Of a DNA stretch of 64,000 bases, positions 8,286 to 14,724 are shown in pieces; within the stretch, counting starts at the first letter, position 1, and the number at the start of each line of letters is the position of its first letter. Source of the DNA: Eubacterium sp. AM49-13BH (GTDB taxonomy: Bacteria; Bacillota; Clostridia; Lachnospirales; Lachnospiraceae); the NCBI RefSeq assembly GCF_003464165.1, contig NZ_QSEK01000002.1:1-64000 (forward strand), in the 5' to 3' direction. Both the position numbers and the translations under genes were made by a program. The notes below the pieces were generated by a model. It had not been told where the DNA came from. It worked only from the letters and a program-made list of their open reading frames with translations, and searched no databases.

Positions 8286-8903
8286 TTATAGCAAATTTTT
8301 CGGAGTATTTGTAGGTACATGGGTTGGAGCGTTTACGTAGTATTCACTAAACATTATTGATACTGGTATGATTCTGTGCTTGACTTTGTTACGGTTCATT
8401 TTGTAATAATTGATTGTGATTGCACGCTGTTCCTGAATGTAGTTGGAGAGTTTCCATACATTATCAATCACGCTGTCGCAGTCTGAGCCGACTTCCTCAT
8501 AGTTAAACATTTCTTTGGCAATAAGCTGTTCAAGGTGTTTTTTGTCTGAATAGCTTGTGTGTGTTTTCAGTTTTCCTATTATTGTGAGCAGTTCTTCATG
8601 GCTGAACGCCCTGCTTCCGATAAGCACTTTAGCTATGGCGAAAAGTTCTTTATTAGAAAACAGATTGTCCATCTCTAATGTGTAGCAGTGGTCTGAAGCA
8701 GAGTATTTTAACTCGGCATTGCCAAGAATATCGCGATAGTCGGCAAGGAATGCTTTCAAATCGTTAATATCTCTTGTTATGCTTCTTGTTGACACATTAC
8801 TTTCGTCGGCGAGTGCGGCTACCGAGAGTGACTCACCCTTTAAAGCCCGAAACAGCAGCTTAAGGACTCTGTCAGCTTTGTAATTCTTATATTCATTATC
8901 CAT
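8286..8903 (-). pseudogene. DeoR/WYL-type regulator, C-terminally truncated
   Basis: The 205 residues begin with a winged helix (ALADESNVSTRSITRDINDL) typical of WYL-domain regulators, then a helical linker, then the start of the WYL domain at AITINYYKMNRNKVKHRIIP. The family normally continues for another 100 or so residues; here the sequence departs after SIMFSEYY and ends in NAPTHVPTNTPKNLL, which does not fit the fold. The truncation point coincides with the IS66 remnant. The start is good: AGGAGG lies 8 bases before the ATG. WYL proteins bind ligands or nucleic acid and often control defence or stress genes. This copy has probably lost its sensing domain, though the DNA-binding half could still be made. 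Confidence 0.75.
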
Positions 8904-9084
8904 ATCCGATGCCTCCTGATATTGATTATACTATATTTTACAGACAATATGGTACATCAGATTAGCGACAAAGCCTGTCATACTAAATTTATTTATAAAT
9001 ATTTTGCTGTGACATAGCATGTCAGTCCGGATTAATACAATGATTATATAAAAATTGAGGAGGAATGATGGATACAGAGCGAAA

Positions 9085-9360
9085 ATGCGTTATATCAATG
9101 AACGTAAAAGGCGGCAGCGCAGGGAACATAAGTTAAGAAAATTTACAACCTTATTTCTCATATACGGGGTTGGGTTTAGCCTGACTATTATGATCTTTTT
9201 TAAATACAAGATTAATGAATTGTACGAGCTTAACAGGAAGACACAATTACAGATTGAGCTGCTTAAAGAGCAACTTAATAATTACAATGAGAAGGACATC
9301 AGGAAAAGCAACGGTGGAAAGTATAATACCTGGACTGATGAGGTGTGTGATAATAAATAG
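9085..9360 (+). CDS. Small basic single-pass membrane protein, DivIC/FtsL-like layout
   Basis: The product has a strongly basic N-terminus (NERKRRQRREHKLRK), one membrane helix (FTTLFLIYGVGFSLTIMIFF) and a short coiled coil (ELNRKTQLQIELLKEQLNNY). This is the layout of septum-formation proteins of the DivIC/FtsL type, but size and sequence are not decisive. The start is uncertain. The ribosome binding site GAGGAGG at 9057-9063 fits ATG 9068, which is in another frame; a single extra A in the run at 9082-9085 would join the two and give about 97 residues. Either a base is missing there or translation begins at 9085. The gene stands alone between the truncated WYL regulator and a structured RNA. 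Confidence 0.5.
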   Translation: MRYINERKRRQRREHKLRKFTTLFLIYGVGFSLTIMIFFKYKINELYELNRKTQLQIELLKEQLNNYNEKDIRKSNGGKYNTWTDEVCDNK

Positions 9361-9404
9361 AATATACCATATGGAATTTTCAATCACATAGTAATATAAT
9401 ATGT

Positions 9405-9508
9405 AAGCCACCAGTCCTGGGAGGGGTGCTGCGAAAGCGGTACTATCGGAGTCTAGGTCCAATCACTTTATTTTTCCCGTAGAACTCGCGATAGCTGGTG
9501 GCTTTTTA
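9405..9508 (+). ncRNA. Structured RNA with a predicted pseudoknot, family not assigned
   Basis: A 10-base closing helix pairs AAGCCACCAG (9405-9414) with CTGGTGGCTT (9495-9504), followed by a T-run. Inside, GTGCTGC-GAAA-GCGGTAC (9426-9443) forms a GNRA-capped hairpin. CCTGGG (9416-9421) can pair with TCTAGG (9452-9457), and CTATCGGAGT (9443-9452) with ACTC-G-CGATAG (9484-9494); the last two cross each other and would make a pseudoknot. The RNA ends about 10 bases before the Nudix reading frame. It does not contain the signatures of SRP RNA, 6S RNA or the riboswitch classes I can recall. It could be a small RNA with its own terminator or a cis-acting leader. Confidence 0.6.
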
Positions 9509-9531
9509 TTATTATGGAGTACAGATTTAAC

Positions 9532-10089
9532 ATGGAATTACTTGATATCGTTGATGAGAATGGAAAACCAATAGGCGAGACTGTTGAGCGTAAGACTGCA
9601 CATAGTGAGGGAATCAGGCATAGAACGGCGCATGTGTGGATTGTAAGAAAGTCTGATGAGGGAGCAGAGGTACTGCTGCAGAAAAGGGCTATGAATAAGG
9701 ACTCATTTCCTGGAAGATATGATACTTCTTCGGCGGGACATATTCAGGCTGGTGACGAACCGGAGGAATCTGCTATAAGAGAACTGCATGAGGAACTTGG
9801 AATTAAGGCTTCTGTTGATGATTTACAGTTTGTTGATACATTTGTAATCCAATATGAAAAAGAATTTTATGGCAAGATGTTTAAGGACAGTGAGATTGCA
9901 TTTGTCTATGTATACAAGAAGCCAGTCAATATAGATGAACTTACATTGCAGAAGGAAGAGTTAGACGGCGTTGAGTGGTTTAATCTTGAATATGTCTATG
10001 AAGAGTGCAGAAAGCATAATCAGAAGTTCTGCGCACCGGTTGGCGGATTAGAGATTGTAAGAAGGTTTGTCAGAGGTACCGGATTATGA
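9532..10089 (+). CDS. Nudix hydrolase, IPP-isomerase-like subfamily
   Basis: The protein begins MELLDIVDENGKPIGETVER, as in YfcD/IDI-like Nudix proteins, and has the Nudix box GHIQAGDEPEESAIRELHEE at about residues 65-84, with aspartate where the first glutamate of the consensus usually lies. The REL-HEE core that binds magnesium is intact. These enzymes cleave nucleoside diphosphate-linked compounds or isomerise isopentenyl diphosphate; the exact substrate is not evident. Start choice is uncertain: ATG 9532 has GGAG 12 bases upstream and family-like sequence from its first residue, while ATG 9514 adds six residues but lies right after the T-run of the structured RNA. The stop codon overlaps the next gene (ATGA), so the esterase is probably coupled. 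Confidence 0.8.
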   Translation: MELLDIVDENGKPIGETVERKTAHSEGIRHRTAHVWIVRKSDEGAEVLLQKRAMNKDSFPGRYDTSSAGHIQAGDEPEESAIRELHEELGIKASVDDLQFVDTFVIQYEKEFYGKMFKDSEIAFVYVYKKPVNIDELTLQKEELDGVEWFNLEYVYEECRKHNQKFCAPVGGLEIVRRFVRGTGL

Positions 10090-10997
10090 TTTCAAGAAAT
10101 ATGTACAAGACAGGTGCTGTGTTAATGGCACTGGTGACAGCATTTACAGTGACAGGATTGTCGGGCTGTAAGAGCAGAACGGTGTCTAATGAAGTGACAG
10201 CAGAGTATGATACACCAGATGATTATAATGATGAAAGACCGGGTGTAACATATGGAAATGTTGATGAGATAAGCTATTATTCACTGACAACCGGAAGTGA
10301 ACGTAAGGCTTGTGTATATCTTCCAAGAGATTATGATGAATCACAGAGTTATCCGGTTGTGTATCTTCTGCATGGAATGAGCGGAAGTTATTCTGAATAT
10401 AACAGAATTGGCGCTCTGTATGTTGCACAGAATGCAGTTGATGATTACAACAGGAATCCTGTGATTATGGTGAGTTTTACTGTATTCACAGATGCTGATG
10501 GTGGTCAGGAGTCAGACTATGATTTCTCTGAACTTACAGCAAAATATGATGCGTGTGAGTATGATGTTATTAATACTTTGATTCCTTATATTAACGAGCA
10601 TTATTCTACCAGAACGGGAAGAGAGAATACTGCAATAGCAGGATATTCACTTGGCGGAAGAGAATCGCTTTTCCTGTGTTTTGCACATCCTGATGTGTTT
10701 GGATATGTAGGTGCATTTGCCCCGGTAGGAGGAGTGGTTGATACAGGAAGTGGAGAAAGAGTTTATGGAAACAGAGGATTTCTTCTGCCTGAACTTGTTA
10801 AGGATGGAGGGCAGCAGCCTTTGGTTACTCTTATTGTAACGGGCGACAGTGATCCTTACTGCAAGGAATCTGCTATTAACTATTCAGATTATATGTCAAG
10901 TCATGGAATTAACCATATTTTCTATATAAGACCGGGAGCGCATGAGGTCAGTGTATGGAATAATGGGTTATATAATTTTATCAGAAGAATATTCTGA
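10086..10997 (+). CDS. Lipoprotein esterase of the EstD/feruloyl-esterase type
   Basis: This 303-residue protein starts with a signal sequence ending in the lipobox LSGC, so it is probably anchored on the outer face of the membrane. The mature part is an alpha/beta hydrolase of the putative esterase family (PF00756 type): the oxyanion region YLLHGMSGSYSEY, the nucleophile elbow GYSLGG, an aspartate in TGDSDPYCKES and a histidine in RPGAHEVSVW. This family includes acyl-carbohydrate and feruloyl esterases attached to plant fibre breakdown, which would suit a gut anaerobe. No carbohydrate-binding or dockerin module is present. The ATG overlaps the stop of the Nudix gene. Substrate is not determined. 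Confidence 0.8.
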   Translation: MISRNMYKTGAVLMALVTAFTVTGLSGCKSRTVSNEVTAEYDTPDDYNDERPGVTYGNVDEISYYSLTTGSERKACVYLPRDYDESQSYPVVYLLHGMSGSYSEYNRIGALYVAQNAVDDYNRNPVIMVSFTVFTDADGGQESDYDFSELTAKYDACEYDVINTLIPYINEHYSTRTGRENTAIAGYSLGGRESLFLCFAHPDVFGYVGAFAPVGGVVDTGSGERVYGNRGFLLPELVKDGGQQPLVTLIVTGDSDPYCKESAINYSDYMSSHGINHIFYIRPGAHEVSVWNNGLYNFIRRIF

Positions 10998-11096
10998 TAC
11001 TTGAAGTTATGGCTGATATGTGAGATAATGTGCCGGGTTAGTCGGACAGAACATGCGGCTGACCACACATAAAGACAGATTATGGAGGATTGTTTT

Positions 11097-11390
11097 ATGT
11101 CAGATATACATAGCGTAGATGTTGAAGATGATCAGTTTGCATACCGTTATGATACACAGCTTCTTATTGACAGAAGAGATGAAGATTTAGATGAGGACGT
11201 TATTGCAGATTATATTACAGAGCATTTTGAAGGAAACTGCCTGATTGCAGCAGGTGATGAGGATCTTATCAAGATTCATTTCCATACTAATGAGCCTTGG
11301 AAGGTACTTGAGTACTGCAGTACTATCGGTGAAATATACGATATTGTTGTTGAGGATATGATTCGTCAGTCAGCTGGACTTCATGGCTGA
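11097..11390 (+). CDS. Stand-alone FakA/DAK-type C-terminal domain protein
   Basis: The 97-residue product matches the C-terminal part of FakA/YloV-like fatty-acid kinase proteins: YDTQLLI, then DEDVIADYITEHFEGNCLIA, then the signature GDEDLIKIHFHTNEPWKVLEYC and the closing EIYDIVVEDMIRQ. The DhaL-type kinase domain that normally precedes it is missing. The start at 11097 is set by GGAGG ending 8 bases upstream; the in-frame ATG at 11082 overlaps that site. It may be a small partner that works with a kinase encoded elsewhere, or a relic. Its stop codon lies within the start of a tandem repeat. Confidence 0.65.
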   Translation: MSDIHSVDVEDDQFAYRYDTQLLIDRRDEDLDEDVIADYITEHFEGNCLIAAGDEDLIKIHFHTNEPWKVLEYCSTIGEIYDIVVEDMIRQSAGLHG

Positions 11391-11508
11391 TAAGCCGCTT
11401 GTCATCTATAAACTGCCTGCCGGAGATAAAACGCTGGTCATCAATAAGCTGCCTGTTTGAGATAAACCATCCGTCATCGATAAACTGTTTGTATAAGGCA
11501 GGATTTGA
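11389..11508 (+). repeat. 36-bp tandem repeat, about 3.3 copies
   Basis: Units at 11401-11436, 11437-11472 and 11473-11508 begin GTCATCTATAAACTGCCTG, GTCATCAATAAGCTGCCTG and GTCATCGATAAACTGTTTG; a 12-base partial copy (GATAAGCCGCTT) lies at 11389-11400 and includes the stop codon region of the previous gene. The third copy decays in its second half. A 70-codon open frame across it has no ribosome binding site and only repeats the unit in translation, so I do not call a gene. Confidence 0.75.
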
Positions 11509-11594
11509 CGTGATACCTATAGGTAGTCGTATTGATGATAGATTTATAGGTCGAATTTCAGTGATTTTTTATATTTTAAGTGGATTTTATTATG

Positions 11595-11640
11595 AAATAC
11601 CCATAAGATAGCATGTAAATGTTGTTTTATGGGTATTTTT
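11595..11640 (+). terminator. Rho-independent terminator
   Basis: AAATACCCATAA (11595-11606) pairs with TTATGGGTATTT (11627-11638) and the stem runs into a T-tract. It would end transcription from the esterase and FakA-domain genes after the tandem repeat. Confidence 0.75.
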
Positions 11641-11717
11641 GAGTTGCTTTTATTAGTTTAGATGATTTTTTTAAGAAATGTGCCTATAAGACAAGCAAAA
11701 AAATAAAATTTATAGGA

Positions 11718-11805
11718 ACGATGAGCAGCTAAACGATGAGCAACTGAATGCCAAACAGCCAAACGACAGGCTGTCGAGCCAAACGACAAGCAGCCAAACC
11801 CAGAT
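11718..11805 (+). repeat. Degenerate short repeats around AAACGA(C/T)
   Basis: Within this stretch the words AACGATGAGCA (twice) and AGCCAAACGACA(G/A)GC (twice, with further AGCCAAAC copies) recur at irregular spacing of 15 to 25 bases. No reading frame or fold explains them. Together with the 36-bp repeat they fill most of the 500-base gene-free gap between the FakA-domain gene and the toxin-antitoxin pair. Confidence 0.5.
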
Positions 11806-11829
11806 ATTCAAAATATTTGTGAAATTTTA

Positions 11830-11869
11830 CAACAAATTTGTTGACATATTTTCCTGAAGAAGATACTCT
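11830..11869 (+). promoter_or_regulatory. Toxin-antitoxin promoter with overlapping palindrome
   Basis: TTGACA at 11841-11846 and TACTCT at 11864-11869 are 17 bases apart. The perfect 14-base palindrome CAACAAATTTGTTG (11830-11843) overlaps the -35 box and is a plausible operator for the antitoxin, since such operons usually repress themselves. The function is inferred. Confidence 0.5.
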
Positions 11870-11899
11870 ATATATAGAAAATATATGGAGGTGATAAAT

Positions 11900-12223
11900 G
11901 TGGCAATAGCAACTAATATTTTACAATGTCTGATTCCAATTTCTCAATTTAATAAAGGTCAGGCTTCAAAGATATTTGACAGACTTCATGATGAAAAGGA
12001 GCTGATTGTTTTGAAGAATAATCAGCCATCAGCAGTTATTCTGTCACCAGAGGAATATACAAGACTAACGGAGATTGAAGAGGATTATTATCTTCTGATT
12101 GAAGCTACTAAGCGTATTGAAGATAATGGCAATAAAGAAACGGTTTCTATGGATTATGTTATGAGAAATCTTGGGATAGATGAAAAAGAGCTTGAAAATG
12201 CGGAGGATATTGATATCGAATGA
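11900..12223 (+). CDS. Phd/YefM-family antitoxin
   Basis: The 107-residue protein has a Phd/YefM N-terminal DNA-binding domain: PISQFNKGQASKIFDRL, then LIVLKNNQPSAVILSPEEYT, the usual family signature, followed by an acidic tail rich in E and D that would wrap the toxin. A GTG start at 11900 is chosen because GGAGGTGA ends 5 bases before it; the in-frame ATG at 11885 overlaps that ribosome binding site. The stop overlaps the toxin start (ATGA), as expected for coupled antitoxin-toxin pairs. It should neutralise the downstream RelE-type protein and repress the shared promoter. Confidence 0.85.
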   Translation: MAIATNILQCLIPISQFNKGQASKIFDRLHDEKELIVLKNNQPSAVILSPEEYTRLTEIEEDYYLLIEATKRIEDNGNKETVSMDYVMRNLGIDEKELENAEDIDIE

Positions 12224-12549
12224 TATGGGGGATTGAGTTTTTACAGGAAGCAGAGAAGGATATGAAAAGGCTCGACCATTCCGTTCAGATTCAGGTTCTT
12301 AAGGGGATAAAAAAGGTGAGTAAGAATCCATTGCCTGTAAGTCAAGGCGGTTATGGAAAGCCATTAGGGAATAAAGAAAATACTAATCTTACTAACTTGA
12401 TGAAGATTAAGTTTAGGGATATAGGAATAAGAGTGGTATACAAGATAGAGTATGTCGATGAGGTTATGAAAATAATTGTTATTTCAGCGCGTACTGATGA
12501 GCAGGTTTATAAAGAAGCGTCAAAAAGAAGAAAAGAACATAATATTTAA
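12220..12549 (+). CDS. RelE/ParE-family toxin
   Basis: This 109-residue basic protein begins WGIEFLQEAEKDMKRLDHSV, has KPLGNKENTNLTNLMKIKFRDIGI in the middle and VVYKIEYVDEVMKIIVISAR near the end, matching the RelE/ParE barrel. The C-terminus is rich in lysine and arginine. RelE-type members cut mRNA on the ribosome and ParE-type members inhibit gyrase; the sequence does not let me decide between them. It follows the Phd-like antitoxin with a 4-base overlap and is closed by a strong terminator. Confidence 0.85.
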   Translation: MIWGIEFLQEAEKDMKRLDHSVQIQVLKGIKKVSKNPLPVSQGGYGKPLGNKENTNLTNLMKIKFRDIGIRVVYKIEYVDEVMKIIVISARTDEQVYKEASKRRKEHNI

Positions 12550-12554
12550 CACAA

Positions 12555-12600
12555 ATGCACCGTAAGTATGTTAGAGATATACTTACGGTGCATTTATTTA
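12555..12600 (+). terminator. Strong hairpin terminator between convergent genes
   Basis: ATGCACCGTAAGTAT (12555-12569) and ATACTTACGGTGCAT (12579-12593) form a perfect 15-base stem, with A-rich sequence on one side and T-rich on the other. It can serve both the toxin-antitoxin operon and the convergent exchanger gene. Confidence 0.8.
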
Positions 12601-12623
12601 TGCATAATTAATTTAAAATACCT

Positions 12624-13541
12624 TTAGCGTACAAAAAGATAAGCTGTATATCCCACATACATAAGAATACATGCAGCACCTTCCCATCTGCTCATTGTCT
12701 TCTTGGTAAATGCAAAGAGAAATAATACAATTCCACTGGCAAGAAGTATGATACAGTCAATAAGTGATTCGGAAAGAACGTGAAGAGGCTGTATCGCAGC
12801 AGACATACCTAAGATAAATAATATATTAAATATGTTAGAGCCTATTGCATTGCCAAGTGCGAGTCCGCTGTCACCTTTCTTTGTGGCAACTATAGAAGTT
12901 ACAAGCTCAGGCAGGGATGTTCCGATTGCGACTATTGTAAGACCTATGAAATTCTGGCTTACACCAAAGTTGGCAGCTATGATACAGGCTTTATCTACAA
13001 CGAGATTACCACCGAATATTACTGCTATAAGACCACCGGCAATATAAAGAAGACTCTTAGGCAGAGGCATTATTATACAATCCTCAGCTTCTTCCCTGTT
13101 TTTAAGTGCTGATATTATCATACATGTGATGTAAGCTGCCATTCCGGCAAGGAGAATAATGCCTTCAATTCTTGAAAGTCTGCCATCAATAAACATAAAG
13201 CAAAGAATAGCAGTTATTATGATATTAACAGGCATATCACGTTTGAGAATGTCACGGTTAGTAGAAAATCCTGCTATAAATGCACAGATACCCACAACGA
13301 CAAGACCATTAAATATGTTAGAACCAACAACATTGCTGATTGCAATGTCATTACTGCCAGAAAGGGCAGCGTTAATACTAACAGATGCTTCAGGGGCACT
13401 GGTCCCCATTGCAACAATGGTAAGTCCGATGATAACGCTTGGTACTTTAAGGATTTTGGCAAGGGAAGAACTTCCCTCCACGAAGAAATCCGCGCCCTTT
13501 ATTAATAGCACGAAACCGATGAGTAGTAACAAATATTCCAT
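12624..13541 (-). CDS. CaCA-family Na+/Ca2+ (cation) exchanger, YrbG-like
   Basis: The 305-residue membrane protein has ten or so hydrophobic segments arranged as two inverted halves. Each half carries the alpha-repeat signature: IGLTIVAMGTSAPEASVSIN with NVVGSNIFN in the first, and IGLTIVAIGTSLPELVTSIV with NAIGSNIFN in the second. The glutamates in APE and LPE bind the cation in this family. Length is typical of YrbG-like members. Family activity is sodium- or proton-coupled export of calcium; the manganese-type riboswitch in its leader suggests it may move Mn2+ here, which is inference. It is monocistronic and convergent with the toxin gene. Confidence 0.85.
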   Translation of the reverse strand: MEYLLLLIGFVLLIKGADFFVEGSSSLAKILKVPSVIIGLTIVAMGTSAPEASVSINAALSGSNDIAISNVVGSNIFNGLVVVGICAFIAGFSTNRDILKRDMPVNIIITAILCFMFIDGRLSRIEGIILLAGMAAYITCMIISALKNREEAEDCIIMPLPKSLLYIAGGLIAVIFGGNLVVDKACIIAANFGVSQNFIGLTIVAIGTSLPELVTSIVATKKGDSGLALGNAIGSNIFNILFILGMSAAIQPLHVLSESLIDCIILLASGIVLFLFAFTKKTMSRWEGAACILMYVGYTAYLFVR

Positions 13542-13546
13542 AATAA

Positions 13547-13704
13547 GCTCCTTTCTTGCGATAAAGGAATGGAATAATATAAAAAGAGACCTTTATCGCA
13601 TCAAAAATGAATTGATAAAAGTCTCGTTAATTGTAATAATAACCGGCTGTTCAGCGTGATGACGATTACTATTGCACCAGATACGATGCTAACTACTCCC
13701 TCTT
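13547..13704 (-). promoter_or_regulatory. yybP-ykoY (manganese) riboswitch with terminator and RBS switch
   Basis: Read on the minus strand, the leader contains AGAGGGAGTAG, CGTCATCAC, AACAGCCGG and ACGAGACTTTTA, the conserved pieces of the yybP-ykoY Mn2+ aptamer. The 3' strand GAGACTTTTATC (13614-13625) is complementary to GATAAAGGTCTC (13586-13597), which is followed by TTTTT, so an intrinsic terminator competes with the aptamer. A third segment, CCTTTATCGC (13558-13567), is an exact complement of GCGATAAAGG (13590-13599) and can alternatively pair with the AAAGG of the ribosome binding site at 13550-13554. Metal binding should favour read-through and initiation. Confidence 0.8.
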
Positions 13705-13724
13705 ATTAACATTATACTAATATA

Positions 13725-13765
13725 TATGTGTAAATGTGTCAATAAATTATTATAATCCGGAATAT
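13725..13765 (-). promoter_or_regulatory. Possible promoter of the exchanger gene
   Basis: On the minus strand a TATAAT lies about 10 bases before the riboswitch and a TTGACA 20 bases further upstream. The 20-base gap is longer than ideal, so the -35 assignment is weak. Confidence 0.4.
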
Positions 13766-13897
13766 GGCCAGATGAAAACCGACTATAAAAATTTGTCGAT
13801 TTATGTCGTACGAAAACTGTCAATCAGGTTAGTAATCAGCAGTTTTTTGTATTATAATAGAACATATTTTTAAATATATGTAGGAGAGGGAAAGTAA

Positions 13898-14724
13898 GTG
13901 CGTAAGATTAAAAGCTTTTTGATTATAATATGTCTGCTAAGCATATATGCAGCTTCTTTTTATGGCTGTGGAAAAAAAGAAAGGTCAGACAGCCCCAATA
14001 ATGAGACAGAATTGCCGGAAATAGTCATAGGAAGTGACAATTATCCGCCATATAATTATGTTGATACAGATGGTAATGCTACTGGAATAGATGTTGAGCT
14101 TGCTACGGAAGCATTTAAAAGAATGGCTACAAGGCCAGATTTATATATATTGACTGGGAAGATAAAAAGAATCTTCTTGCTGACAGAACAATTGATTGTG
14201 CATGGGGAAGCTTTAGCATGGACGGCAGGGAGGATGAATACAGATGGGCAGGACCTTATATGGTCAGCCGTCAGGTTGTTGCTGTGAATAAGGAAAGTGA
14301 TATATATTCTCTTGCGGATCTTGAAGGAAAGACAATTGCTGTACAGACTACAACGAGACCTGAGAAGATATTTCTTAACAGAACTGATGAGCATATTCCG
14401 GCTGTCTGGTCATTGATAGCTTTGCAGAAAAGAGAACTTATATATCCTTTTTTAAGCAAAGGCTATGCAGATGCTCTTGCGGCTCATGAAACTGCAATAT
14501 GCCAGTACATGAAAGATTATAATATTGAGTTCAGGATTCTTGATGAACCATTAGAGACAGTAGGACTTGGGGTAGCATTTGACAAAAATGATGACCGTGG
14601 GATTGAGAGGCAGCTTACAGAAGTTCTTAATCAGATGAGAAATGATGGTACAGAGAAGAAGATAATCAGCAGATATATTTCTGATGCGGATAAATATCTG
14701 GAGGTGGATAGTTATGGAAAATAA
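13898..14724 (+). pseudogene. Solute-binding lipoprotein (SBP family 3), frameshifted
   Basis: The frame from GTG 13898 encodes a lipoprotein signal with YGCG lipobox and then the SBP_bac_3 beginning IVIGSDNYPPYNYVDTDGNA and GIDVELATEAFKRM. It then leaves the family sequence. Inserting one G at 14124-14126 (ATGGCT to ATGGGCT) restores GYKARFIYIDWEDKKNLLAD and runs straight into SMDGREDEYRWAGPYMVSRQ and the rest of the domain, giving about 275 residues, the normal size. So either one base is missing in this sequence or the gene is broken. Such proteins bind amino acids outside the cell for ABC importers; here no importer genes follow. The gene overlaps the hybrid histidine kinase by 11 bases, so its likely job is ligand sensing for that kinase. 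Confidence 0.8.

Noticed and set aside
9405..9508. SRP RNA or 6S RNA
   Set aside because: The SRP core GGUCAGG...GGAAGCAGCC is absent, and the size and shape do not fit 6S RNA.
11389..11508. Possible CRISPR array
   Set aside because: The copies are contiguous with no spacers and diverge; no cas genes are present.
11399..11611. 70-codon open frame over the tandem repeat
   Set aside because: No ribosome binding site, and the translation only repeats the DNA unit.
12832..13659. Plus-strand open frames opposite the cation exchanger
   Set aside because: They lack ribosome binding sites and domain signatures and mirror the strongly hydrophobic exchanger on the other strand.
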